Assembly (NCBI GenBank): GCA_965267185.1
Contig: OZ253937.1
Span: forward strand, 3,472,001 to 3,536,000
Source: G965267185 sp965267185
GTDB taxonomy: Bacteria > Pseudomonadota > Alphaproteobacteria > UBA6615
Length of the DNA stretch: 64,000 nt
Reading direction: 5' to 3'
Shown here one piece after another: positions 53,541 through 62,304 of this stretch. Within the stretch, counting starts at the first letter, position 1; each line of letters opens with the position of its first letter. The notes below the pieces were generated by a model. The model made no database searches. It was not told the DNA's origin and saw only the letters and a list, made by a program, of their open reading frames with translations. The position numbers and the translations under genes are program-made.

Positions 53541-53651
53541 TTGTGGTCAGAAGGTTCTTTTGAACTGGCCGCAACGATCCGGACCGGGCGTAGGTTTTTG
53601 CCACTCCCCCACCGCTCGGTCCGGTGATCCCTTGAGTAGTGGGTTGCTGGC

Positions 53652-54056
53652 TCAGGCGAACTTCAGACCGAGCCACACGCCACCAGCGGCGGCGATGCCG
53701 GTAAGGAACGCGCCCCACGCCATATCGACCAACGTAACTGGTAGTGTCCATCCTTTGAGGGTTGCGGCATTTGTAAGGTCATAGGTGCCATATGCAACGA
53801 GGCCGAAGAGCGCGCCCATCCACAACGCCGTGACAACCGAACTGGCATCGATCGACGGCCGGACAACGAGTAGGGCGAGGCCGGCCCCATACAACAGATA
53901 AAACGCGACCGCGGGCGGGATAACCGGTTTCTCTAGGAATAGCGAACCGAGTTGCGGGCGATAGATCAGCCGGGCCGCGTTGCTGAGCCAAATGAAATCT
54001 ATCACGACAAAAATGACGAACGTGGCCAGCGACGCTGCTGCGTAAGACTTCAACAT
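53652..54056 (-). CDS. DUF2177 family membrane protein
   Basis: The 134-residue protein has four predicted membrane helices and the DUF2177 pattern: 'FVVIDFIWLSNAARLIYRPQLG' at the start and 'YGTYDLTNAATLKGWTLPVTLVDMAWG' in the middle. Function is unknown. It is convergent with the fasciclin gene and upstream of nothing on its strand. A separate gene (DUF417) follows in the same direction, but a hairpin lies between. Confidence 0.85.
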   Translation of the reverse strand: MLKSYAAASLATFVIFVVIDFIWLSNAARLIYRPQLGSLFLEKPVIPPAVAFYLLYGAGLALLVVRPSIDASSVVTALWMGALFGLVAYGTYDLTNAATLKGWTLPVTLVDMAWGAFLTGIAAAGGVWLGLKFA

Positions 54057-54131
54057 TGATTAGACCCTTCGAATCTTAGGAACCCCTCAGATCCTACGCG
54101 AAACGAAGAGGTTTGGTTCACAGAAGGGTCA

Positions 54132-54163
54132 GCCGTGGCTCCCCAATACGGAGGAGCCACGGC
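54132..54163 (-). terminator. Hairpin terminator after DUF417
   Basis: Eleven-base perfect arms GCCGTGGCTCC (54132-54142) and GGAGCCACGGC (54153-54163) flank a ten-base loop, nine bases beyond the DUF417 stop. The minus-strand tail TGACCCTTCTG is only moderately T-rich. Confidence 0.65.
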
Positions 54164-54171
54164 GAGCAGAG

Positions 54172-54699
54172 TTACCTTCGAATACGAACTGTCTTCAGAG
54201 CGTCGCCCAGCAGCCAAATGGCCGCGGCGAGCAACACGGTGTCTTTCAGCAGGAACTGACCGGGCACTACCGACAGTGCGGGGAAACCGCCGAGACTGGC
54301 TTCCCAGCCCGGCACGGTGAACAGGAAACTGAGGGTGACAAGAAAGGTTGCAATCGCGCCGAGGGCACCTGCGATTGCAGCTTGCGGGAACCGGGCGCCG
54401 GCGATGAGCAGCAGCGCTGTCGCGATCTCGATGCCGCCGATTAGATTGGCCGCCCCTTGCAGGCTAAACACCTCATAGAGCCAGCTCGTCAGTGGATTAG
54501 ACGCAACGAGCCCTTCAATTGCGCCGGCTTCGTAGGCGGTGAATTTCATGGCACCGATCCAGCCGAGCACCCCGGCGACGGTGAAGCGCACGGCACCTTT
54601 GCCAAAACCTGAAAGATGCGCGCCGACCTGAGCAAGTTGGTCGGATTTGTCGGCCCGCGCGACGCTGTACTTGGCCGCCACATTAACTTCGGTGGTCAT
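54172..54699 (-). CDS. DUF417 (YkgB/RclC-like) membrane protein
   Basis: The 175-residue protein has four membrane helices. The conserved 'FTVAGVLGWIGAMKFTAYEAGAIEGLVASNPL' and 'LKDTVLLAAAIWLL' are typical of DUF417. In E. coli, RclC of this family belongs to the reactive-chlorine response, suggesting a stress function. The TetR gene is divergent, with two matching palindromic sites in the region between, so this gene is its likely target. Confidence 0.88.
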   Translation of the reverse strand: MTTEVNVAAKYSVARADKSDQLAQVGAHLSGFGKGAVRFTVAGVLGWIGAMKFTAYEAGAIEGLVASNPLTSWLYEVFSLQGAANLIGGIEIATALLLIAGARFPQAAIAGALGAIATFLVTLSFLFTVPGWEASLGGFPALSVVPGQFLLKDTVLLAAAIWLLGDALKTVRIRR

Positions 54700-54739
54700 C
54701 GTTGAATCTCCTGATTCTGTTCGGACCGGCCTTTATTCT

Positions 54740-54753
54740 TGACCGATCGGTCA
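54740..54753. promoter_or_regulatory. TetR operator 1, over the DUF417 promoter
   Basis: TGACCGATCGGTCA is a perfect 14-base palindrome. On the minus strand it directly follows a TATAAT (54758-54753), so binding would block the DUF417 promoter. Confidence 0.75.
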
Positions 54754-54810
54754 TTATATAGTCGAATGAAAGGCGGCTCTTGCCGCTGTTGATTGGCAAA
54801 TGGGGATTCA

Positions 54811-54824
54811 TGACCAATCGGTCA
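54811..54824. promoter_or_regulatory. TetR operator 2, before tetR
   Basis: TGACCAATCGGTCA differs from operator 1 by one base and lies 20 bases before the tetR start, which points to autorepression. Confidence 0.7.
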
Positions 54825-54843
54825 AGAATATAAGGTGTCACAG

Positions 54844-55437
54844 ATGCGTGAACCGGTGAGAACGGGCCGGCCCCGCGAATTCGATGCAGAGGCCGCGCTG
54901 GCCGAGATCATGGATGTGTTTTGGGCAAAGGGCTTTGAGGGCACATCCCTTGCCGATCTTGTCGCTGCCACCGGTTTAAAGAAGGGAAGCCTCTACGCCG
55001 CTTTCGGTGATAAGCGCGCCATGTATTTGGAGGCGCTGGCGCTCTATGACAGAACAGCGGTCGATGGCGCGGTCGAAACGTTGACGGGGGGAGGGGCGCC
55101 GGACAAGCGCATCGCTGCGTTTCTTCAGTTCGCGATCGATGCGGTCGCAATCGGTAGGGATCGGCGCGGCTGTTTTCTGTGTAACGCTTCGGTTGACCAA
55201 GCCGTGTTGGATCGCCGGTCGGCGCGTGCTGTCAAGCGAAGCCTTGGGCGCCTCGTGGGCGCACTGGCGGAAGCGCTCTCGGCGTTGGTAGCAAATAAGG
55301 CTAAGCGCGAGGCGGAAGCGCATCATCTTCTTTCCGTGTATTTCGGTTTGCGCGTGTTGGCCAAGGGCGGTCTTCCCGTCGACACGCTCGTGGAGACTAA
55401 GAACGCGGCGCTGCGCTGCATACGCTCGTTGCGCTAA
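54844..55437 (+). CDS. TetR-family regulator
   Basis: The 197-residue regulator has the TetR helix-turn-helix 'GFEGTSLADLVAATGLKKGSLYAAFGDKRAMY' and a C-terminal ligand domain with Cys in 'CFLCNASVDQAV', a segment often seen in the AcrR/PsrA-like branch. ATG 54844 is preferred to the GTG at 54835, as AAGG lies eight bases upstream. The duplicated operators indicate control of itself and of DUF417. Confidence 0.9.
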   Translation: MREPVRTGRPREFDAEAALAEIMDVFWAKGFEGTSLADLVAATGLKKGSLYAAFGDKRAMYLEALALYDRTAVDGAVETLTGGGAPDKRIAAFLQFAIDAVAIGRDRRGCFLCNASVDQAVLDRRSARAVKRSLGRLVGALAEALSALVANKAKREAEAHHLLSVYFGLRVLAKGGLPVDTLVETKNAALRCIRSLR

Positions 55438-55497
55438 CACGCTCGAACCGTTTCGGGAGAGGTGTCGCTGGGTCAGCAAATCCGCTAGTCTTTAGGC

Positions 55498-56871
55498 GTG
55501 ACATCGCCCCTTAAAGACCGGACATATCGCCGGCTTTTCACTGCCCAGGTTATCGCACTTGGCGGTACCGGTCTTTCTACGGTCGCGCTGGCGTTACTGG
55601 CATTCGAGCTCGCAGGCGGCCAGGCTGGCCTGGTACTTGGAACGGCGCTGGCCTTGAAGATGGTCGCCTATGTCGGCATCGCCCCGATCATCGGCGGATT
55701 TGCCCATAAGTTGCCGCGCCGCCAACTCCTGATCGGGCTCGATATCGCGCGTGCGGTATCGATCGCGTTTCTGCCGTTCGTTACCGAGATCTGGCAGATC
55801 TATGTCCTGATCTTCCTGCTCAACGCGTTCTCCGCCGGCTTTACGCCGACGTTTCAGGCCACCATACCGGATATCCTGCCGGACGAAGCACAGTACACAA
55901 GGGCGCTGTCGCTATCGCGGCTGGCCTACGATCTCGAGAATCTGTTGAGCCCGACCATTGCAGCCGCGGCGCTTGTCATCGTTACTTTCGATGCCTTATT
56001 CGCCGCTAACGCCCTAGCTTTTCTGATCTCAGCTGCGTTGATCTTTTCCGTGCAGCTGCCGTCGCCACAGCCGCAGGAGCGCGAGCATGGCGTTTGGCAC
56101 AACACCAGCTTTGGCATTCGCACCTATCTCAAGACACCGAGACTGCGAGGTTTGTTGGCGTTGTCGCTGGCCGTGGCGACCGCCGGCGCGATGGTGATCG
56201 TCAATACGGTGGTCTATGTGCGCGACCGGCTCGGCGGCACGGAAAGCGACACGGCGCTGGCGTTCGCGGCCGCCGGGGCGGGCTCGATGGTCGTCGCCCT
56301 ACTGCTGCCGCGGTTGTTGGAACACCAGCCCGACCGCCCCTTTATGCTGGGGGGCGGGTTGCTCCTGACCACTGGCCTGCTCCTCGGTCTGACCGGACCG
56401 GGGTTGTTTGCCCTCCTGCCGATCTGGTTCGTCCTCGGTGCCGGAGCCTCGTTCATCCTGACATCGGCAGGGCGGTTGATTCGCCGCTCCGCGCGCGAGG
56501 GCGACCGGCCCGCTCTTTTCGCTGCGCAGTTCGCCCTATCGCACGCATGCTGGCTGATCGCCTACCCGCTGGCCGGCTGGATCGGTGCGGCTTTCGGTTT
56601 GACGGTAGCGTTCGCCGTCCTCGCCGCTGTTACGCTAGCTTCGACGGTTGTGGGGTTTGTTCTATGGCCGGCGCACGATCCGGTCGAAGTGGAGCATTGG
56701 CACGAAGCCTTCGATCACGAGCACCTGCATTTTCATGATGAGCACCACCAGCACGAACATGAGGGGTGGGAGGGGCCGGAGCCTCACCGCCATCCCCATC
56801 GGCACACGTCGGTGAAACACAAGCACGCCTACGTCATCGATCTTCATCACCGGGTGTGGCCGAGCGGCTAG
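55498..56871 (+). CDS. MFS transporter with histidine-rich tail, possible metal exporter
   Basis: The 457-residue protein has twelve predicted membrane helices and the A-loop region 'GFAHKLPRRQLLIG'. The last 60 residues are cytoplasmic and contain 18 His among Asp and Glu, beginning 'VEVEHWHEAFDHEHLHFHDEHH'. This composition resembles the Ni/Co exporter NreB and suggests binding of a divalent metal, which is inference. GTG 55498 is the start. It lies 60 bases after tetR on the same strand, and a regulatory link is open. Confidence 0.87.
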   Translation: MTSPLKDRTYRRLFTAQVIALGGTGLSTVALALLAFELAGGQAGLVLGTALALKMVAYVGIAPIIGGFAHKLPRRQLLIGLDIARAVSIAFLPFVTEIWQIYVLIFLLNAFSAGFTPTFQATIPDILPDEAQYTRALSLSRLAYDLENLLSPTIAAAALVIVTFDALFAANALAFLISAALIFSVQLPSPQPQEREHGVWHNTSFGIRTYLKTPRLRGLLALSLAVATAGAMVIVNTVVYVRDRLGGTESDTALAFAAAGAGSMVVALLLPRLLEHQPDRPFMLGGGLLLTTGLLLGLTGPGLFALLPIWFVLGAGASFILTSAGRLIRRSAREGDRPALFAAQFALSHACWLIAYPLAGWIGAAFGLTVAFAVLAAVTLASTVVGFVLWPAHDPVEVEHWHEAFDHEHLHFHDEHHQHEHEGWEGPEPHRHPHRHTSVKHKHAYVIDLHHRVWPSG

Positions 56872-57018
56872 CTGAACATTTGGTTAGAGAAGTCCCTGAC
56901 CGGTTCGCGTCGCTGGCGGTGCTTTTACAACCAGGCGCTGTTTGATAAAGGTGTGCACCCGTGCAGGCCGGTACATCCCTGTTGAGCAAGACGCCGCAAG
57001 CATTGAATTGATAGCAGT

Positions 57019-58227
57019 ATGGAATCGCTGATCGAATTTTGGGCAATCGTTGTCGATGCGTGGAACAACGCGGCGTTCGGCACCAATCTGGGCCGCGTCG
57101 TCATCGGCGTTCTCGTCTTTGCTCTGTTCTTGGTGATCCGCCGTTTGTTCGCCCGCTTTGTGATCTCCTGGCTCAAGCGGCTGTCATCGCGAACGACGAC
57201 GGATATCGATGACCGGACCATCGACGCGTTGGAAAAACCACTGCGGTTCGTGCCGTTGGTATTCGGGTTTTTCATTGCCACCGAGATACTGCAGCTTGAG
57301 GGAACGTTCGACGACATTGCCGGCAAAATCACTCGCTCGCTGGTTACGCTGACGCTGTTCTGGGGCGTCATCTCCTTGGTGGAACCGTTGAGCTTCTTGC
57401 TGGGCCGTCTCAAGGACTTGTTCTCCGAAACCATGGTCTCGTGGTTCGTAAAGGCGATCCGGATCTTGTTTATCTTTATCGGCGCGGCAGCCATTCTCGA
57501 CATCTGGGGCATCGAAATCGGCCCCATCCTCGCCGGGCTTGGTTTGTTCGGTTTGGCGGGCGCCTTGGCCGCCCAGGACTTGTTGAAGAACCTCTTGTCG
57601 GGTGTGTTGGTGCTCGCCGAGCGGCGCTATCACGTGGGGGACTGGATCAAGGTAGATGGCGTTGTCGAGGGAACGGTCGAGACCATCGGGTTCCGTTCAA
57701 CGGCAGTGCGCCAGTTCGATAAAGCCTTGGTGCAAGTCCCGAACTCCAAGCTGGCCGACAACGCCGTGATCAATTTTTCGGAAATGACCCACCGGCGTAT
57801 CTACTGGAAGATCGGGGTTGTTTACGGCACCACAATCGATCAGCTGCGCTACGTCCGCGATAGCATTGAGGCCTACATTCTGGGCTCGGACGACTTCGCA
57901 AAGCCGCCTGAAGTGTCGACCTTCGTCCGCATCGACAGTTTCGGCGCAAGCTCCATCGATATCATGCTTTATTGTTTCACCAAGACCACGGTGTGGGGCG
58001 AATGGCTGGCCGTGAAGGAACAACTTGCCTATCGAATAAAGGAAATCGTTGCCGAAGCCGGTAGCGACTTCGCCTTTCCCAGCTCTTCGCTCTATGTGGA
58101 AAGCATGCCAGGCGACGAGCCGGAGGTTTTTCAACCGCCCGTGGACAGGCCTCAAACCCCCAGCGTTGCGATCGCCGAAACAACCGGCTCGACTGCGGAC
58201 ATGGCGGAAGATGGGGACGGCGGCTAG
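57019..58227 (+). CDS. Mechanosensitive ion channel, MscS family
   Basis: The 402-residue protein has four or five membrane helices, the last being the pore helix 'LAGLGLFGLAGALAAQDLLKNLLSG' (about 175-200), rich in Gly and Ala as in MscS TM3. The beta domain 'LAERRYHVGDWIKVDGVVEGTVETIGFRST' and C-terminal vestibule follow. It should open under osmotic downshock. The extra N-terminal helices put it among the larger members. It converges on recX. Confidence 0.94.
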   Translation: MESLIEFWAIVVDAWNNAAFGTNLGRVVIGVLVFALFLVIRRLFARFVISWLKRLSSRTTTDIDDRTIDALEKPLRFVPLVFGFFIATEILQLEGTFDDIAGKITRSLVTLTLFWGVISLVEPLSFLLGRLKDLFSETMVSWFVKAIRILFIFIGAAAILDIWGIEIGPILAGLGLFGLAGALAAQDLLKNLLSGVLVLAERRYHVGDWIKVDGVVEGTVETIGFRSTAVRQFDKALVQVPNSKLADNAVINFSEMTHRRIYWKIGVVYGTTIDQLRYVRDSIEAYILGSDDFAKPPEVSTFVRIDSFGASSIDIMLYCFTKTTVWGEWLAVKEQLAYRIKEIVAEAGSDFAFPSSSLYVESMPGDEPEVFQPPVDRPQTPSVAIAETTGSTADMAEDGDGG

Positions 58228-58268
58228 AAGCCGTTGGTCCGATTTGTTTCAGCGACCCGATTGTGGGG

Positions 58269-58886
58269 TCAGCGCGTTGCGAATGCCTCGGCCTCGAGGT
58301 CCTCGGCCGATTGGGCATCGACGACGCGCCGCGCGGTGTCGAAGCCGAACCCGGCACGGGCAAGCGATGCCAAGTCGCGCTCGCGGCGTTCCTCGCGAGC
58401 TTCCTCAGAGCGATAGGGGCCGAGCCGTCGCCGCCGCGCATAATTGTAGGCAGCCACCATCTCGCTATTGTCGTACTCGGCGTCGAGGGCCGCCAGCGCC
58501 GCCTCGATATCGCTCCTGCCAACGCCTTTTTGCAGCAGCATGCCGGCAATTTTTCGCCGCGACGCGCCGGAGCGATGCAGACTGACTGCGCGCCCTTGCG
58601 CATAGGCGGTGTCGTCCAACAACCGGCGATCAAGCAATTTTGTAATGATGGCATCGACCCAACCTGTCGCTTCGGCGCGCTCGGTACCATGCAGGCGGAC
58701 GGAGCGCTCGACCCGTCGCATCAAGACAGCGCGCAGATTGGCCGCCGAGGTGGCATAGCGGTCGATGTGAGCGAGCGCGGCTTTTTCCAACCGTGCCGCC
58801 GTTGCCGGCTTGGGCTTTCGCCGCTTCTTCTGCTGCGAGCCGTGCGGCGGGTCTGGCTGATCGCCGCTGGCCGGTTGATTTTCCAT
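58269..58886 (-). CDS. recX: Regulatory protein RecX
   Basis: RecX binds RecA filaments and limits recombination. The 205-residue protein has three RecX repeats (from about residue 35), with 'LDDTAYAQGRAVSLHRSGASRRKIAGMLLQKG' the typical core. An N-terminal charged extension and a basic linker (Lys-rich, about 20-28) are seen. recA is not in the window, unlike its usual neighbourhood. Confidence 0.93.
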   Translation of the reverse strand: MENQPASGDQPDPPHGSQQKKRRKPKPATAARLEKAALAHIDRYATSAANLRAVLMRRVERSVRLHGTERAEATGWVDAIITKLLDRRLLDDTAYAQGRAVSLHRSGASRRKIAGMLLQKGVGRSDIEAALAALDAEYDNSEMVAAYNYARRRRLGPYRSEEAREERRERDLASLARAGFGFDTARRVVDAQSAEDLEAEAFATR

Positions 58887-58961
58887 CTAAAACTTTTACC
58901 TGGGTTGCGTGAGATCGTCGGGCTCCATAGGTTCTGAGCCCAAAGCCAGCAACACTAAAGC

Positions 58962-59834
58962 ATGACCGACCTGACCCGAGGAAGTATGCCGCCGACTCGC
59001 GATCCCAACGGGGAACGCGGCGAAGAGAAACGCGGGTTGTCCGGCCCGCCGGTGGCGCGCCCGATTGGCCTGGTCAATTGGCGCGGCTTGTGGACGCTGT
59101 ACGTTCGCGAGGTCAAACGGTTCTACAAAGTCGGCACCCAGACCGTAGCGGCGCCGGTTGTGACGTCGTTGTTGTTTTTCGCGATTTTCAATGTCGCCCT
59201 CGACGGCGATGCGCGCACCGTGGGCACCCTTTCCTTTGCGGTTTTTCTCGCGCCCGGCCTGATCATGATGTCGATCTTGCAAAACGCGTTTGCCAACACA
59301 TCGTCGTCCATCCTGGTGTCGAAGGTGCAGGGCAACATTGTCGATGTGCTGATGCCGCCGATGAGCCCGGCCGAGTTGACCATCGCTTTTAACGCTGGCG
59401 GTATTACCCGGGGGCTGTTGGTCGGGCTCGTCACCGGACTGGCTTTGTGGGTGTTCGTCGACGTGAAAATTCACGACCCGGTCGCGATCGTCTTTTACGC
59501 CGTCGGGGCGTCGGCAATGATGTCGCTGCTCGGGTTGATTGGCGGGATATGGGCCGAAAAGTTCGACCATATTGCCGCGATGACCAACTTTGTCGTGGTG
59601 CCGCTATCGTTTCTGTCGGGGACGTTTTATTCGATCGAGCGCCTGCCGGAAGTATGGCAGGACGTCGCGCGCTTTAATCCGTTCTTCCACGCAATCGACG
59701 GGTTCCGCTATGGGTTTATCGGTAATTCGGACAGCGCGCTCTGGGTAAGTGCAGCGGTGATGATCGTCATCAACGCGGCGCTGTTTCTATTGGTCTATCG
59801 GTTGTTCGCAACCGGCTACAAGCTGAAGAGCTGA
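58962..59834 (+). CDS. ABC-2 type transporter permease (1)
   Basis: The 290-residue protein has six membrane helices after an N-terminal cytoplasmic segment (about 45 residues). The ABC-2 pattern includes 'GLWTLYVREVKRFYKVGTQT' and 'FVVVPLSFLSGTFYSIERLPEVW', as in YadH/NodJ exporters. It pairs with the next gene, which has the same layout. An ATPase is absent, although this class needs one, and the first permease starts only 75 bases after the divergent recX. Confidence 0.9.
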   Translation: MTDLTRGSMPPTRDPNGERGEEKRGLSGPPVARPIGLVNWRGLWTLYVREVKRFYKVGTQTVAAPVVTSLLFFAIFNVALDGDARTVGTLSFAVFLAPGLIMMSILQNAFANTSSSILVSKVQGNIVDVLMPPMSPAELTIAFNAGGITRGLLVGLVTGLALWVFVDVKIHDPVAIVFYAVGASAMMSLLGLIGGIWAEKFDHIAAMTNFVVVPLSFLSGTFYSIERLPEVWQDVARFNPFFHAIDGFRYGFIGNSDSALWVSAAVMIVINAALFLLVYRLFATGYKLKS

Positions 59835-59855
59835 TGTACTTCGGGCGAGACACGA

Positions 59856-60668
59856 ATGTCTGAGGCGATGTGGCGGGGACAGCCGCGGGCGCGCCGCTTC
59901 GGAGCTGTCAACAGCCGGGGGCTGGTGACATTCTACTGGCGCGAGGTTCATCGGGGCTTCAAGATTTGGGGCATCACCTTGGCGGCGCCGGCTATTCGTG
60001 CGCTGTTGTTCGCCGGCGTTTTCGCGCTGGTTATCGGCGATTCCAGCCAAATCGTACTGGGCATGCCTTTTTTGGAGTTTCTGATCCCCGGACTCGTCGC
60101 GGTGGCGATACTCGAGCGGGCGTTCGAGACGTCCGCCTTCTCGATGGTCTACGATAAAACCGAGGGGATCTTCAGCGATATGGCGATGCTGCCGTTGACC
60201 CCAGGCGAGTTGGTTCTCGCCTATGCGGGCGCTGCCGTGACAGCCGGTTTGATCGGCGGTGTGGTTGTGTGGGCAGCATTGCTGCCGCTGGGCGGACAGG
60301 TACCCGCCGAACCTTTTGCCCTGATCTATTTCGCCATCTCAGGCTCGCTTATCATTGGGTTATTCAGCCAGATCGCCGGCTTGTGGGCGCCAAAATGGGA
60401 TTATCTTGCCGGCGTGCAGACTTTCATCTTTATGCCGTTTATTTTTCTCTCCGGCGTTTTTTTCTCACTCGGCCAGTTGCCCGAAGCCTTGCAGCCCTGG
60501 GCACGGCTTAATCCGGTGTTCTATATTGTTGACGGTATCCGGTTTGGCATCACCGGCCGCGCGGAAGCGGAGCTGATGACCGGGGTCGCCGTGACCCTGG
60601 TGAGTATCGCAGCCCTATCGGCAGTGGCCTATCGCCTTTTCTCGATCGGGTATCGCTTCAAGACCTAG
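59856..60668 (+). CDS. ABC-2 type transporter permease (2)
   Basis: The 270-residue paralogue has six helices and the same ABC-2 motifs ('GLVTFYWREVHRGFKIWGIT', 'TFIFMPFIFLSGVFFSLGQLPEALQPW'). It begins 21 bases after permease 1, so the two probably form a heterodimer. The substrate is unknown and no ATP-binding gene is nearby. A 61-residue protein follows 77 bases later. Confidence 0.9.
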   Translation: MSEAMWRGQPRARRFGAVNSRGLVTFYWREVHRGFKIWGITLAAPAIRALLFAGVFALVIGDSSQIVLGMPFLEFLIPGLVAVAILERAFETSAFSMVYDKTEGIFSDMAMLPLTPGELVLAYAGAAVTAGLIGGVVVWAALLPLGGQVPAEPFALIYFAISGSLIIGLFSQIAGLWAPKWDYLAGVQTFIFMPFIFLSGVFFSLGQLPEALQPWARLNPVFYIVDGIRFGITGRAEAELMTGVAVTLVSIAALSAVAYRLFSIGYRFKT

Positions 60669-60745
60669 CCGGTGCTTTCACCGCGCAAGGATGCACTCGG
60701 CGCCACCTGCGCCGGGCCGCTGGTCAATCTCAGGGAGTTCAAAGT

Positions 60746-60931
60746 ATGACAAAGTTACGGTTGATAGGGGTTTTTCTAGCGTCGATGGTAATCGGCGGAC
60801 CGGTTTATGGCCATGTTACCGGTGTCGAGCACGACGCCGGGCCGTTCCATCCCATCCTGGGTGTTGATCATATGCTTATCGTTCTCGCCATTGCTGCTGC
60901 GATCGGTATTCTGGTGGTGTGGCGGCGGTAG
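60746..60931 (+). CDS. 61-residue HupE/UreJ-like mini-protein
   Basis: The short protein begins with a signal-type helix ('LIGVFLASMVIGGPVYGH'). It continues with 'HDAGPFHPILGVDHMLIVLAIAAAIGILVV', which corresponds to the first conserved block of HupE/UreJ nickel permeases (HPLxGLDHLLAML). It then ends with WRR after only one further helix, so five of the usual six helices are missing. AGGGAG stands before the ATG, and the reading frame is intact, so it is a real small gene or a truncated remnant. Confidence 0.6.
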   Translation: MTKLRLIGVFLASMVIGGPVYGHVTGVEHDAGPFHPILGVDHMLIVLAIAAAIGILVVWRR

Positions 60932-61116
60932 ATGGCAGGATGCAGGCGGCTGGTTGTAGGGCTACTGCAGCGTCTTCGCGATGGATAGAACTGGCTCTGG
61001 GGTTGCGGCCAAACCTAGGCTGGCGTTGACTTCAACGCGGCCTTTCCCGATATTCAGCGCCTTTTAGCGCCACCGAAAACGGGATCGGCGGTGCCAAACC
61101 ACATGGACCGAGACAC

Positions 61117-62304
61117 ATGACCGCTGTCATGCAGACTTATGGGCGTATTCCCATCGCGTTCGAGCGGGGTGAAGGCGCGTACCTGATTTCTACCGACGGG
61201 AAGCGCTACCTCGACGGTGCGGGCGGTATCGCTGTCGTCTCGATGGGGCACAGCCATCCCAAACTGGTGGCGGCGCTGACCGAGCAGGTGGAGCGCCTCT
61301 GGCATGTCTCCAACCTGTACGAGATCCCGGGGCAAAGCCGCTACGCCGAGCGTTTGACCGCCGCTTGTTTCGCGGATGCGGTGTTCTTCTGTAATTCGGG
61401 CGCCGAGGCGATGGAGGGCGCGATTAAGATCGCGCGCAAGTACCACGCCGTTAACGGCGACGGCGAGCGCTACCGCGCAGTGACCCTGGAAGGATCGTTC
61501 CACGGCCGCACATTGGCCACCCTCGGCGCAGCGCACAATCCAAAGCATTTGGAAGGTTTCGGTCCGCCGGCTGAAGGCTTCGATATCGTTCCGCCGAACA
61601 ATTTGAACGAACTGCGCGCTGCTATCGGCCCGCAGACGGCGGCGATTATTGCCGAGCCGGTACAAGGCGAGGGGGGTATCCGTCCGCTCGACACCGACTA
61701 TTTGCAGGCGTTGCGGGCCACGGCTGACGAATTCGGCGTGCTGCTGGTGCTCGACGAAGTGCAAACCGGGTTTGGCCGCACCGGCAAGCTTTTTGCCCAT
61801 GAATGGGCCGGTATCACGCCGGACGTCATGGCGTGCGCCAAAGGGATCGCCAGCGGTTTTCCGTGTGGGGCGATTCTCGCAACCGAAAAAGTTGCCGCGG
61901 CAATGACACCGGGCACCCACGGCAGCACCTTCGGTGGCAATCCGCTGGCGATGGCGGCGGCGAATGCGACCCTCGATATCCTTCTCGAAGACGGGTTTTT
62001 GGCTGAAGTGGAGCGGATCGGCGCCTTGCTAGGCGACGGCCTGATTGCGTTGGCCGAACGCTATCCCGATGTCATCCAATCGGTACGCGGACGCGGCTTG
62101 ATGCTGGGTATGGTCGTACAGGCGCCCCATACCAATGGGGCGCTGGGCGACCGCGCCCGCGAGCATGGGCTGCTGACGGTGGTTGCCGGTGAAAACGTCT
62201 TACGGTTGCTGCCGCCCCTGACAATCCGCGAGCCCGAGGTTGAGGATGCGCTGGCCGCGTTGGACAAGGCCTGCGCTGATCTGCAGTCGGGCGGCAATGA
62301 CTGA
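61117..62304 (+). CDS. argD: Acetylornithine aminotransferase
   Basis: The 395-residue PLP enzyme converts N-acetylglutamate semialdehyde to N-acetylornithine. Family motifs: 'LDGAGGIAVVSMGHSHP', 'FFCNSGAEAMEGAIKIAR', 'SFHGRTLATL', 'VLDEVQTGFGRTGK' and the 'KGIASGFPCGA' Lys that holds PLP. It overlaps argF by eight bases. The argD-argF-hslO order is typical of Rhodospirillales. argB is far away at the other end. Confidence 0.95.
   Translation: MTAVMQTYGRIPIAFERGEGAYLISTDGKRYLDGAGGIAVVSMGHSHPKLVAALTEQVERLWHVSNLYEIPGQSRYAERLTAACFADAVFFCNSGAEAMEGAIKIARKYHAVNGDGERYRAVTLEGSFHGRTLATLGAAHNPKHLEGFGPPAEGFDIVPPNNLNELRAAIGPQTAAIIAEPVQGEGGIRPLDTDYLQALRATADEFGVLLVLDEVQTGFGRTGKLFAHEWAGITPDVMACAKGIASGFPCGAILATEKVAAAMTPGTHGSTFGGNPLAMAAANATLDILLEDGFLAEVERIGALLGDGLIALAERYPDVIQSVRGRGLMLGMVVQAPHTNGALGDRAREHGLLTVVAGENVLRLLPPLTIREPEVEDALAALDKACADLQSGGND

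Noticed and set aside
53622..53650. TGATCC near the end of the fasciclin region as a further RpoE promoter
   Set aside because: No CGTA lies 16 bases downstream, and it would not face a gene start.
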